Assembly (NCBI GenBank): GCA_037954665.1
Contig: JBBMOL010000022.1
Span: forward strand, 7,378,001 to 7,442,000
DNA: 64,000 nucleotides
From: Laguncularia racemosa
Lineage: Eukaryota > Streptophyta > Magnoliopsida > Myrtales > Combretaceae
Direction: 5' to 3'
Within the stretch, counting starts at the first letter, position 1. Every line of letters begins with the position of its first letter. Position numbers and translations under genes: made by a program. A model generated the notes under the pieces. That model did no database searches and was not told where the DNA came from. It saw only the letters and a list, made by a program, of their open reading frames with translations. Shown one piece after another: positions 1 through 10,624 of the stretch.

Positions 1-1619
1 TGCAACTATTCCACAACGAAAAAAGAACTCTTGGCTGTTGTTTTTGCATTAGAAAAATTCATATCATATTTACTTGGTACTAAGGTAATTGTTTACTCTG
101 ATCATGCAGCTCTCAAATACCTGCTCACGAAGAAGGAGGTGAAACCAAGACTTATTCGATAGATACTCTTATTACAAGAGTTTGATCTGGAAATACACGA
201 TAGGAAAGGCTCTGAAAACTTAGTTGCCGACCACCTCAGTAGAATAGCTATCAGTGAAGGGTCAACACCAATACAAGATGATTTTCCAGATTAGTATCTC
301 TTTTCTATTCAAAAGACTATTCCGTGGTATGCTGATATTGTCAACTATTTGGTTACTAAGACACTACCAAGTGACTTGTCTAGGGCTCAAAAAGATAAAA
401 TTAAAAGTGATGCTAAGTACTATGTATGGGATGATCCGTATTTGTGGAAACATTGTGCTGATCAGATCATTAGAAGGTGTATTTCTCAAGACGATATTCC
501 TTCTGTCTTGCAATTTTGTCACTCATATGCATGTGGTGGACATTTTGGCCCTAAGAGGATAGCTCAAAAGGTATTAGGGTGTGGTTTTTCTGGCCTACAT
601 TGTTTCGTGATTCTTTTATGTTTTGTAAGTCGTGTGAACGATGTCAAAAAATTGGCAACTTAGGACGTAGAGACCAAATGCCACTTACCCCTATTTTTGC
701 TTGTGAAATATTTGATATATGGGGTATTGACTTTATGGGTCCTTTTCCTCCTTCTTTCGGTAATGTTTACATCCTTCTTGCTGTGGATTATGTTTCAAAA
801 TGGGTGGAAGCCAAAGCGACCCGAACTAATGATGCCAAAGTTGTTGTGAATTTTGTTAAATCTCATATTTTTGCTAGGTTCGAGACACTAAAAGCCCTTA
901 TCAGTGATCGTGGCACACACTTTTGCAATAGAGTAGTGGAAACTCTACTAAAAAAATATAGGATCACTCATCGCACTTCCACCGCATACCACCCTCAAAC
1001 CAATGGATTGGCAGAAGTTTCAAATCGAGAAATCAAGTCTATTCTGGAAAAAACTGTCAATCCAAGCAGGAAGGATTGGAGCACAAGACTTGACGATGCA
1101 CTATGGGCCTACCGAACAGCTTACAAAACCCCTATAGGTATGTCTCCTTATCGTTTGATATTTGGCAAACCGTGCCATCTCCCTATGGAGCTGGAACATA
1201 GGGCGTACTGGGCTGTAAAACAATGTAACATGCGAATGGATGAGGTTGGTGAGCACTGAAAACTTCAATTACAAGAACTCAAGGAAATTCGAAGAGAAGC
1301 TTATGAGAGTACTAAAATCTACAAGGAAAAAACAAAGAATTTTCATGATCAAATGATTTCCCGAAAGAATTTTTCTATAGGTCAAAAAGTATTACTTTAT
1401 CATTCTCGATTGAAGTTGTTTTCTGGAAAACTACAATCATGGTGGATTAGTCCTTTTGTTATCACTGACATATTCTCACATGGTGCAGTTGAAATCGCAA
1501 GTCTTGAAACTGGTAAGAACTTCAAAGTCAATGGTCATCGCTTGAAACCTTTTTGTGAAAGATTTCAAGTATGTAATATTGAAGAAACCAGTTTAACTTA
1601 CCCCGAGTATTGTGATTAA
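1..1619 (+). pseudogene. Athila-like pol fragment: RNase H end and integrase
   Basis: The frame opening at base 1 gives the end of an RNase H domain (YSDHAALKYL, then VADHLSR). It is followed by an integrase with an HHCC zinc region (about 520-655, including CKSCERC) and a DDE core: WGIDFMGP near 720, SDRGTH near 905 and the Glu in GLAEVSNREI near 1015. All three catalytic acids are present. The C-terminal part runs to a TAA at 1617-1619. The copy is broken by TAG at 160-162 and 292-294, a one-base frameshift around 580-592 and a TGA at 1257-1259 where Trp is expected. Integrase joins element cDNA to host DNA; this copy cannot make an intact product. Confidence 0.88.
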
Positions 1620-1626
1620 TTACAGG

Positions 1627-1677
1627 AATGTCTAGCCAAAGACGTTAAAGAAAGGCGCTTCATGGGAGGCAACCCAT
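1627..1677 (+). other. Two adjacent hairpins just after pol
   Basis: The first hairpin has arms AATGTCT (1627-1633) and AGACGTT (1640-1646) around loop AGCCAA, with one G-T pair. The second has arms ATGGG (1662-1666) and CCCAT (1673-1677) around AGGCAA. The same pair, with identical spacing, occurs at 58960-59011, where the first stem is fully Watson-Crick (AACGTCT) and the second is one pair longer. A structured RNA signal is an inference. Confidence 0.6.
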
Positions 1678-1898
1678 AGCAATTTATTTTATTTTGTTTT
1701 GATTTTAGTTCAGTTTTGATTTTTTTTCTTCTGATTAGCTGCAGCAAGGATACATATCATCAGATGACACTCTCTAGTGCTTAAAGGGAGAACTCCAATT
1801 ACTCTACGCTTCATACCAGGGAAGTACCAGTATTCCTTTTCTCTTATTCTCTAATATTCCTTGTGTTGTTAATTCCTCTTTAATTGTGCTGAATTAGG

Positions 1899-1933
1899 AA
1901 CAGTGAGGACACTGTTCAAACTAAGTGTGGGGG
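1899..1933 (+). other. AGGA-loop hairpin and internal PPT-like tract
   Basis: Perfect arms AACAGTG (1899-1905) and CACTGTT (1910-1916) enclose AGGA. TAAGTGTGGGGG follows at 1922-1933. The same arrangement occurs at the true polypurine tract (2940-2972). This copy may be an internal or duplicated priming tract. Confidence 0.5.
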
Positions 1934-2405
1934 AGAGGATAATAAAATATAGAGAATAGAGAATTGACTCATACTTTGAATATTTGTCCTTAAGCAATTT
2001 TAAGCCAAATTTTTCAAAATTATCATGAAATCTGGAGATTGTACTAAATGTTGTAATAAGCATCTACAAAATGTGAAATTGACTTATTCAAATGCTTTAC
2101 TCACCCACTGCTATGATTAGAATACTTGGTTAAAATTAAGTAGTGAAATCTTTAAGAAACAAATTTACCTTGTATTTAGCTTTAGAATTGGAATTCTAAG
2201 AGTAAGTCGAGTCCCTAAGTGAAAAATAAACAAGTTTACTTCTAGGTTATATTAGCTACTGTATACTCTTTGAAGTTGTTTGTTATAACACTTAGTGAAA
2301 AAAAAAATCAAGCATAGCCATTACTCCAATGATTCAAGTAATTGAGTTAAGTGTATTCAAACTTGAATGTTAGAGTGAGGAAGAGTCCGTAGGGGTATCT
2401 CAAAA

Positions 2406-2432
2406 CCCGGTCACTTGAGTGACGAGCTCGGG
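2406..2432 (+). other. Hairpin with paired base changes between copies
   Basis: Inner arms GTCACT (2410-2415) and AGTGAC (2418-2423) enclose TG. Outer arms CCCG (2406-2409) and CGGG (2429-2432) leave a GAGCT bulge. At 59792-59818 the inner closing pair is A-T instead of G-C (ATCACT and AGTGAT), so pairing is kept. Confidence 0.45.
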
Positions 2433-2939
2433 ATGTGCTGACTCAATGAACTCACTATAACGATAAGGGAGAGCGAAAAAGGCGAAAGTTCATGAAAAGA
2501 AGCGGGCAAAAACCCGTCAAAATAGATGCTTGATTAAATCATAAGAACATGAATGTAAAGATTCATTGAATGAAACAAGACTTATAACAAAAAGGGAAAA
2601 TATCTAGCAAAGAGTTGACACCATATGCTTTTATTTTATGTTGCAAGGATTATATACTTGCTAATATCCAATGAAGTTTAATTGGGTGTTTTTCCTTATT
2701 GGATTAAGTATTTACTTTTGGAATAAAAATTCTTTTGCTAAACATGAGGATTAAAGTTTGTTTTGTTTAGATTAGCTATTAAATTTTATCCATGGTAATT
2801 TGATCACAGGACACCGGTTTGGTTGAAGTAGTAGACATTAAAATTACAAGTCATGAATTACAAATGAATAGATGCTTGGAATGATGAAAAGAAAGTTCGT
2901 ATAATCTATGACGGATTTCTCAATTGATTTGATTCAATT

Positions 2940-2976
2940 GCTTGAGGACAAGTAGGAGTTTAAGTGTGGGGGAATT
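2940..2976 (+). other. Polypurine tract region of the Athila-like element
   Basis: GCTTG, AGGA and CAAGT form a short hairpin (2940-2953, one G-T pair). TAAGTGTGGGGG (2961-2972) and AATT follow, directly before the LTR start TGATAGAGCC. Plus-strand DNA synthesis in LTR elements starts at such a tract. Confidence 0.75.
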
Positions 2977-4718
2977 TGATAGAGCCATTTTATACTCAAT
3001 CTTTATAGTATGAATTGTGTTAATTTATTATTGATTTTATAGAAATCATAAGAAAATGGTACTTAATTCTATTATGGTGATAAATCAGGTTAAATGGAGT
3101 TAAGGGTGATAATTCAAGTAAATTAGAGAAGTCATCCACAACTTGGATCAAAGACAAGGATTTACACCGCCTGAGGAAAGTACATGGGCGTGTAGTTGAA
3201 GTACATGGCCGTGTACTTGGTTTTGAATCAATAGGAAAATACACAGTTGAAGTACATGGCCGTGTATCTGTCTAGAAGGAGGCGCGGTTTGTAATACAGC
3301 CGTGGTGAAAGCCGTGCTATACACTGCACAAGAAGGTCGAAATGTGGACAATCAACAGAGAGAGACACGGCTCGTGATCTGGCCGTGGTGGAAGCCGTGG
3401 TTGAAGACGTGGTTGAAGCCATGGTGGAAGTTGAAATGGAAGACGTGCCATATACTAAACAAGGAGGAGAAATTATGGAACATCGACCAGAGGACGACAC
3501 GGCTTAGGATCTGGCCGTGGTGGAAGCCGTGGCTCACACTGGACACGGATGAAGAATTGTAGATTATCCATAGAGGAAGGCATGGCTTGACATCTGGCCG
3601 TGGTGGAAGACGTGGCACACACTGGATACAGAAGATGATATGTGAATTATACATAGAGGAAGGCACGGCTTAACCCATGGCCGTGTTGTAGGGCGTGCCA
3701 GGCGGACGATTATTCACTCCTCGAGATTTACATCAAAAAGGAAAGATATTTTCGTATCTTGCTAGCAAAAGATCATCTGCCATTCCTTTAACAATATAAA
3801 TAGCACTAACCCTAGAGGAGTTTTTATCATCTTGGAGACAAGAAGGAAGGAAGGAGGTAGAGCAAGGAAACCGGGAATAGAGGCTTATCATGTTTCCACT
3901 TTTAATTTTCATTTTGATGATGAACATATGTAACTAAGCAACGTTTCTAGCTAAAGGATCATTGAAGTTTAATTCTTTACGGATTGTGAGATCTAATTGA
4001 TTTACTTTTATTTTGTTCTTTGTTTTTAGATATTTATATATCTTCTGAGCGTTTTGTCAATATTATCGTTGTTGATTGGTATGAATTAGAGCTTTTCTAC
4101 TCAATTAGCAAGTTAATATATTGTCAACTAGCACGTCAAATCTGTAATTGTTTGATAGTTTTAGTCTCGGTGACACAATAACATGTTTGATTATAAAATA
4201 GATAGTCGAATTCATGTTATGGAGGTATATGATCATGTTTAAATAGGTTATCTTATAATCTACTAGCATGAATTGGTAGTCTCTCTTGTTTTTAATGCTA
4301 TTGATAGATTAAATCCTAAGAGCTTGTTTAGGGTTGTCTAATCGATAAGAGAAATAATCAAAGAGCTTGTTTTGATTATCGAGGAAGTAAGGAGAGATAG
4401 GTTGTTAGAGCTTGTTAATAACCATAACCAGTTTATCTTGAATAAAGAATAGAAAACATTTGCATCAATGATCAATTCCTATAATTAAACTATCTTGATT
4501 CCTTTGGTTAGGCTTTTATCAATATTCGATTTTATTATCTTGTTTCAATATTATTTTGATTCACAAACAAAACCCCCTATTTTTCTTTTACTCTTTATTC
4601 TCTTTGAATAGAAATATATTTAACCAATCCCTGTGGATACGACCCTACTCACTACTATACGCAAATCATATAATTGTCTAGGATAGGTTTTTATTTTTGT
4701 TGGATTCGACACCCATCA
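2977..4718 (+). repeat. 3' LTR of the Athila-like element
   Basis: The LTR starts TGATAGAGCC and ends GACACCCATCA, 1742 bp. It aligns along its length with the 1628-bp LTRs at 55034-56661 and 60356-61983 but is longer and clearly more diverged, so it is a sister subfamily. Between about 3160 and 3700 it carries an irregular array of CACGGC and GCCGTG half-sites in repeat units of roughly 80-90 bp. A TATA box lies at 3795-3802. Confidence 0.88.
3795..3802 (+). promoter_or_regulatory. LTR TATA box
   Basis: TATAAATA lies in the middle of the LTR, with the equivalent motif at 55730-55737 and 61052-61059 in the related LTRs. This is the expected position of the U3/R promoter. Confidence 0.6.
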
Positions 4719-5262
4719 ACTAACTTAGAAGCTACTCTATCTTTTGCATATTTGCCTATTACCCTCGAATTAATTTTTGGAGGATACAAATTCTCATTTC
4801 CTCATCTGTTTTCATAATTCTTGGAAGCTAGATTCGTGTATTAGTGAGAGATTACCTGTAACTCTATAGATTTGTGAATAGCCTTAGATATAGGCTAAAT
4901 AGGCAAAGTAGGGTGTTTTTGAAGCTAAGATGTTGGTAGGACGATTGTAATCTCTCAAGTTTATTTTGAATTAGTGGAATGATACCGATGTGGAAGATGG
5001 GGTCCTTAGTAGTAAAGTTCGAAGCGAGGACTAACGCTTAAGGCAAAACCTCTATAAATAGATTGCTCAATTTTCTTCTCTCTATCTTAATTTCTATTTT
5101 ATAATAGCTTATAATTGTTTATAAATAATTGTTTTCATGCCGTAGTTAAATTGAGTAGTCAAAAGGGTTGTTTATAACTAGCAATTTTATTTTTTTTTTG
5201 AAAAAAATGAGCAAGTAATCAATTTACCCCTCCCTTCTTGATTAGTTAATTTAAGACCAACA
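4719..5262 (+). repeat. Copia 5' LTR, right-hand part
   Basis: This stretch aligns with about 10090-10624 of the 3' LTR: shared runs include AATTAATTTTTGGAGG and TAGTGAGAG, and both end in CCAACA. Its left end is the junction with the Athila-like LTR at 4718/4719. Confidence 0.82.
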
Positions 5263-5264
5263 AT

Positions 5265-5276
5265 TAGTATTAGAGC
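5265..5276 (+). other. Copia primer binding site
   Basis: TAGTATTAGAGC lies two bases after the LTR end. It matches the complement of the initiator tRNA-Met 3' end (TGGTATCAGAGC) except for two transitions. Confidence 0.7.
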
Positions 5277-5310
5277 AGGGACTCTAATAATACATTGAGT
5301 TCAAGATCTT

Positions 5311-5938
5311 ATGGCTAAAAATAGTATTTTTATTTCTACTAATCATGCTCCTTACTTTGATGGTACTAATTTTGGTTATTGAAAATTTACATCAAGGTGA
5401 CAGACTTTAACTCATGGGAAATCATACAATTTAGATATGAAACTATTGAAGAACATGGAGCTTAGACTCTAATAGAAGTTGATAAGAGAAAGCTTAAAAA
5501 GAATCATTAAGTTAAGAACTTGTTACTTGCTATAATAGCTCATTCTGAATATTACTTGATCTCTTCTTGCAAGACAGCAAAGGAAATCTAGGACACACTG
5601 TGAAAGTCATGAAGGAACATCAACAATTAAAGATATTAGGATTACATCATTAATGTAGGAATATGAGTTGTTTCGGTTTAAGCTCGATGAAAATATTAAG
5701 CTTTCAATCATTTTATAGCAATTATAAATCAATTATCTTGACTTAATCATAAACTGGAAAATGCCAACCTTATAAGAAAAATTCTAAGAATCTTCCTAGA
5801 TCATGAGATGCCAAAAGGACTATGATTAAGGAAGCTCAAGACCTAAACAAATAGACATCAAGCTAGCTGAGAGAAAAACTAATGGCATATGAATCTCATA
5901 TCAAGCATACTTCTAATCAAGACAACAACAAAAGGAAC
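5311..5938 (+). pseudogene. Copia gag, N-terminal part
   Basis: ATG at 5311 starts MAKNSIFISTNHAPYFDGTN, the usual opening of a Copia capsid protein (UBN2 family), in which PYFDGTNY is typical. Further down, in shifted frames, are a segment resembling SLMQEYELFR and a C-terminal stretch ending KLMAYESHIKH. Stops and frameshifts occur throughout, including a TGA where the motif has Trp after FGY. The reading is cut at 5938 by the solo LTR and resumes at 8003. Gag forms the particle that packages element RNA; this copy is dead. Confidence 0.75.
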
Positions 5939-8002
5939 TGTAATACTTGAAAATTTTATTTATTTATATATTTTAAGATATATGTTGTCACAAAGAACAA
6001 TGGATAAGGATAGGAATTTTATAAAATTAGAGGGGCAATTTAGACATTTGACGAAAGGGAGATTTAACTTCAAATGACCTAACGTTCCTCCTTTTTCAGC
6101 CCTCATAGTAAAAGCAATAGACAAAGGAGAAGCTCTCTTGAACAAACCCTAAGACGACGAAAGTAAAAAGGAGTGACTTAATTTCAAATACAAAAGGTAA
6201 GGAATCTTATACAAATTTCAATTTAAGTTATTGGAATTGGAATTTATGAGTATCGTGTGCATTGTAGGATTCGAAGTTTTGAAAAGGGCATAGCATGGAA
6301 GGGACTCAACAGTTTAAGGATTCAACCTATAGGAAATTTGATGTAAGTATGCAAATCTATGTAATTTAATTATAGTTACATTTTTTTAGAGAGTAAATTA
6401 AGTCTAGGGATAGAGAGAGTTGGGTTTAGGAGAAATTGGAATGAAGAATTAGGAGTTCGTGAAGATTGCCGAAGGTAACATAGCCTACTAACACCGTTAT
6501 GTTTCAACCATGTTGAATTCAAAAGTTACACTAAGAGATACACGACCTCCCAACACGGGCATGTTTCAACCATGTTGAGTTAAGGGTAATATGACTCCTA
6601 ATACAATTGTATTTCAACCACGTTAAGTGTGAAGGTTACACTGAGAGATACACGACCTCTTAACACAATCGTGTTTCGACTGTGTTGAATTAAGAAGAAC
6701 ATGGGCTCCCTATATGGTCGTGTTCTAACCATATTAAAGCTAAACTTTACACCGAAAGATATACAACCCTTAACATGGTTGTGCTCCAGCTCGTGTTGAG
6801 TAATACGGTCCCCAACATGGCCTTGTTGAATAAAGGATAACATAATTATATATTCATTTAACTTCAAATTAAACTAATTTCCACATAACCTAGACAACTA
6901 GTAAGGCCCTAAAGAAATTAAATAAATAGGATTAAGAGAATTAAGAGAATGATATTAATGTTAGATTAAGTACTAAGAAGATCTTGTTAATATGTACAAA
7001 TTTCAGTTTAGGTTAAGTCTAAGATTGAAATTGCTTAAGGCTAGGATTTAAGGTATGTGTAACTTGCGTATTCATTTGTGCTTGCTTAAGTTAGTTCATG
7101 CATTGAACTTAATTTAATTAGATGAATTAGCTTAAGTGTTTAAGTTGTATTATTGTATGTGCTTAGCTCAACCTAAGGGCCCATAGTGGCAAATCCCTAA
7201 AAGGCACCCCAATGATTCTTATGTGACATTATCTTCAGTGGAGTCATGCTTGGAAATGATTTGGGCCGAATGTTATTAAGAGATTTAAGTGTATATGGGT
7301 GTAAGGCCCATAGTGGTATTTCCCATTACTAGGATTAAATGGTTTAAGTGAACATGAATGTAGGGCCTATAGTAGCAGTTCCCATCACCAAGTTTAAGTT
7401 TTAAGGGATCATAAGTGCGGGGCCTGTAGTGGCAGTTCCCATCACCAAATCATGCTCCAATGTGTTAAGTGTGTTAAAGGATTCATAAGTACCTATTGAT
7501 GTTTGTGGACATAAATTGTATTAAGAAATGGTTGTCTATGTTTAAGTAGTACGTAATGTGTGTAATAATTGTTCATGTTTGTTAATGCATGTGTGTTTGT
7601 ATTATACATACTGGGCATTAGCTCACCCTTTGGGGAACATTTTTAGATACAGGTGTTGAGAGAGATGAGAACTCAGAAGATGGCATAGGTTAAGGTGAAC
7701 CACAAAGAGAGGAAGATGGAAATTTCCATTACTACTGTGGTGACTAGGATTTGGGAGAATTATTTTATTAGGCTGTAATAGACATTATCTTTTTAGAATG
7801 TTATTTTAGTGTTTAAAGACTTCCATTGTGTTAGATATTTGATATAGATTTTGAAATTATTGAATTTTGAGGATGTATGAAATGCTTTTCTATAAGAGTT
7901 GTAGGTTAAAATGTATCAAAGTTGATTCAGAGTCTTAACGTGTTCTTGTGAGGTAAGGACATGTGGTAGACAGTAGCACGGCCTAGGTTTCGGGGTGTTA
8001 CA
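5939..8002 (+). mobile_element. Tekay/Del-like solo LTR inserted in Copia gag
   Basis: The sequence starts TGTAATACTT, ends GGGGTGTTACA, is 2064 bp and has no internal coding region. Flanking 5-mers GGAAC (5934-5938) and AGAAC (8003-8007) are a near-perfect target duplication, and the gag frame rejoins across it. It aligns with the LTRs at 19065-21013 and 43372-45039, sharing the array of AACACGG/CCGTGTT inverted repeats (about 6475-6830) and the GGGCCYATAGTGGCA segments (7180-7450). A solo LTR arises by recombination between the two LTRs of a full element. Confidence 0.88.
6475..6830 (+). repeat. Tandem inverted-repeat array in Tekay-like LTR
   Basis: Units of about 55-65 bp carry two facing half-sites, AACACGG(T/C)CGT and (A/C)GACCGTGTT, about 3 bases apart, separated by TACACTGAGAGATACACGACC-like spacers. 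About six degenerate units can be counted. The same array is present in both LTRs of the 19065-45039 element. Confidence 0.7.
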
Positions 8003-8770
8003 AGAACATAGCATTTATAGTTAGAGAAATGGAGAACAATTCTGATATAGAAGCAGAATGTGATGAGGATGAAGACATAAATTTGCTAGCTAAACATCTC
8101 AGTAAATTTCTAAAAAGAAAAGGAAAAAAAAACGTCATTTAATAAAAGATTAAGTTATAATCGTGGTAAATTTGATATAGGAAAAAGGTACAAAGAAAAG
8201 AAGGAGAAATAGAAAGAATTGATATGTTATGAATGCAAGAACCGGGTCATATAAAATATAAGTGTCCAGTGCTTATCAAGAAACTTGAAAAGTATAAAAA
8301 GAAACGTAAAGCACTATTATCAACCTAGAGTGATTTACAAGACTCGGAAACTAATGCAAAGAATTTTGAAGATGAAGATGAGGAAGCAAACATGTGTCTC
8401 ATGGTAGTGTCTACGGTACATTCTAATTTTGAATTAGAAGAGGATTTACTTGATAATGTTTATGCTGAGATTAAAAAATTGTTAAATGTATTGACTAAAG
8501 TAGATGTTAAAATTAACAAACTTAATTTAGAAAATAGAGCTTTAGCTGTAGAGAAAAATGCATTGACTCAAATGAATGCAATTTTCAAAGAGTCTTGAAA
8601 CAAAACAAGTTCAACATCAATCTATTGAACTCCTAGAACAAAGAACTCAATCTCAACCTAAACCGAATGAAGAACAGATCATTCTCTTTCAATCTATTCC
8701 ACATGATTCAAAGAGCAAAACTTTTGGGCCTTATAGAAGATTCAAAAGAAGTGCCATAAAGAAGAAGTAG
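8003..8770 (+). pseudogene. Copia gag, C-terminal part
   Basis: Acidic, Lys-rich sequence (ENNSDIEAECDEDEDINLL, then KFLKRKGKK) leads into a CCHC zinc knuckle at 8225-8265: CYEC in one frame, GHIKYKC in the next, so a one-base frameshift splits it. After another stop, the frame 8392-8598 encodes MCLMVVST and a Leu/Asn/Lys-rich stretch likely to form a coiled coil, as in SIRE-type gag. The last part (8576-8770) ends GPYRRFKRSAIKKK and is not assigned. No protease or integrase follows, so pol has been deleted. Confidence 0.65.
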
Positions 8771-9136
8771 AATCATTTAGGAACTTATTCTCATCTAACT
8801 TAATTTCAAAGATTTGTTTTTTAGTTTCATTGATGAACTTGTTCACATTTTATATGTTTTCTACTCTTTTAGGATTTTGATATTTATCATATCTTATGTT
8901 GATTATCTGCTATAATATGTTAAGGGGGAGTTTTATTTTTGATGATGTCAAAAAGGGGAGAAATATAGAACTGTGGTACATGAATTAAAATTGAGATACA
9001 TGAATAATGATGAGAGTGCTAAATAATGATTGTTGTGAAGTATTCAAAACTAACTAAATCTGCAACTACTATTTTTTTTTTTTTGTTTGTTTTATGAGAA
9101 AAGGTTTTGCTATTATCAAAATGGGGGAAAATATCA
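8771..9136 (+). other. Copia 3' untranslated region and purine tracts
   Basis: AT-rich non-coding sequence has AAGGGGGAG at 8922-8930 and GGGGGAAA at 9123-9130, just before the LTR. The phrase TGATGTCAAAAAGGGGAGA is typical of the 3' end of this Copia group. No ORF is seen. Confidence 0.55.
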
Positions 9137-10624
9137 TGTTCTCTCTTAAATTATTTTGATGATAACAAAAAGTACTAAATGTTTTTAATGAAGTTCATTA
9201 TTTTTACAATTTGAACTAAGAGTTAGAAGATCAAACTAAGGAAAGCTTCATTATTACTCAGATGGTGTTCATTGTAAAGAATAACAAGAACTCAGAAGAT
9301 AAGTTTGAAGGTATTGCTATTATGAGTTCTTATAAATAGACCAGCTTTTTATATCAATGTAAGTTGGTTAGCTTTCAATTTTGAAGACCCAGCTCTACTT
9401 ATTGAATATATTTAGGTAACATATTCAATTCATTTCACTAAACTAGGACAAATATCCATAGGGATCTAATTTTCTAATTTTTGAATTAAGAGATTAAGTT
9501 AAATCGATCATGACTAATTTCATATATTTGATTCTGTTACAAGAAGATCAGCATTTAGATAAAATATTTCACTAAAATAGGAAAAATATCTATGGAAATC
9601 TAAGTGATTAATTTTAGAATTAAGAGATTAAGTTAAATCATGATTAATCTTGCATATCTAGTTTGCTACATGGAGATCAATATTAAAAGGATTATGTTAA
9701 AGATCACATACCTTCATGATTTCAAGGATGAGAGAAAAAGTTCTTAGACATTCCTCAAAATCAGCAGGTGATTGATTTCATCAATTGATTTTGTGTAGAT
9801 AAGATATATCTTGATGTAAGGACATATCTGGACTATTTTCAACAACAAATTCAATAGAATTTCCATAACATATTATGAAGATATCTTATTTAAGCTTCAA
9901 AATCCAGTAGATATCTAAAAATCTGTTGGGATAATTCTCAAACATTCAAAGCAATATCACGGTTACAAACTTTCTAATAAAAGACAAATCAACGATGTAG
10001 TCATTACATTTTTATGTGTAAATAGAAGCGAAATCAAAAGATTTAAGAGAAGGAGAAGACAATTCAGAACAATATTAAAACTTTAAGATTAACTCAAAAG
10101 CTACTTTGTCTTTTACATGTTTTCATATTACAATTAAATTAATTTTTGGAGGTTATAAATTCTCATTTTCTCATTTGTTTTTGATAATTCTTGAAAGCTA
10201 GATTTTTGAATTAGTGAGAGGTCACTTATAACTTTGTAGATCTGTGAATAGCCTTAGAAATACATTAGATAGGCAGAGCATGGTGCTTTTGAAACCAGGG
10301 TATTAGCAGAATGATTGTAATCTCTCATGTTTATTTTGAATTAGTGGAACAATACTGGTGTAGAAGATTGGGTCCCTGGTAGTAGAGTTGGAAGAGAAGA
10401 CCAATGCTTAAGGCAGACCTCTATAAATAGCTTGCCTGATTTTCTTCTCTCTATCTTTCAATTTCTATTCTATAATAGCTTATAATTATTTATAAATAAT
10501 TCTTTTCATGCCATAGTTAAATTGAGTAGTTAAAAGGGTTGGTTTTAACTAAGAATTTTTTTTTTTAATTTAGAAAGTAATCAATTTGCCCCTCCCCTTT
10601 TGATTACTTAATTTGGAACCAACA
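9137..10624 (+). repeat. Copia 3' LTR
   Basis: The LTR starts TGTTCTCTCTTAAATT and ends GGAACCAACA, 1488 bp. Its last 530 bp match the 5' LTR remnant at 4719-5262. A weak internal repeat of about 170 bp is visible around 9425-9680 (two versions of the TCACTAAAATAGG... ATCTAA... TTAAGAGATTAAGTTAAAT segment). Confidence 0.8.

Larger units (their letters stand above)
1620..2976 (+). other. Athila-like 3' untranslated region with structured motifs
   Basis: This is about 1.36 kb between the integrase stop and the 3' LTR, with no convincing ORF. An envelope-like gene, found in some Athila elements, is not seen. The region is conserved almost base for base with 58962-60355 in the second Athila-like element, despite many small indels. 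It carries several short perfect inverted repeats, listed separately, and two copies of TAAGTGTGGGGG at 1922-1933 and 2961-2972. Conservation outside coding sequence in two separately inserted elements suggests either recent common ancestry or a cis-acting role; this sequence alone cannot decide. Confidence 0.75.
1..4718 (+). mobile_element. Athila-like Ty3/gypsy retrotransposon, 3' part
   Basis: The element enters from the left edge, so its 5' LTR, gag, protease and RT are outside the window. What remains is RNase H, integrase, a 1.36-kb untranslated region, a polypurine tract and a complete 3' LTR. The 3' region and LTR closely match those of the element at 55034-61983, which carries an Athila-type tRNA-Asp primer site, so lineage is assigned by that match. 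Downstream of the LTR, Copia LTR sequence begins abruptly at 4719. This shows that the gypsy element inserted into a Copia 5' LTR. The expected right-hand target duplication would be ACTAA (4719-4723), but its partner is not visible. Confidence 0.88.
4719..10624 (+). mobile_element. Decayed Copia element (SIRE/Tork-like), pol lost
   Basis: The order is partial 5' LTR (4719-5262), initiator-Met primer site, gag remnants (5311-5938 and 8003-8770), purine tracts and 3' LTR (9137-10624). The missing start of the 5' LTR lies left of the Athila-like insertion, outside the window. Protease, integrase, RT and RNase H are absent: gag sequence is followed within a few hundred bases by the 3' LTR. The two LTRs are visibly diverged, so the insertion is old. 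A Tekay-like solo LTR (5939-8002) interrupts gag. Confidence 0.82.

Noticed and set aside
3148..3666. Several 60-104 codon ORFs on both strands in the Athila-like LTR
   Set aside because: They follow the 80-90 bp repeat units in the LTR and recur wherever the repeat occurs (for example 55306-55718 and 60768-61025). Periodic LTR sequence explains them.
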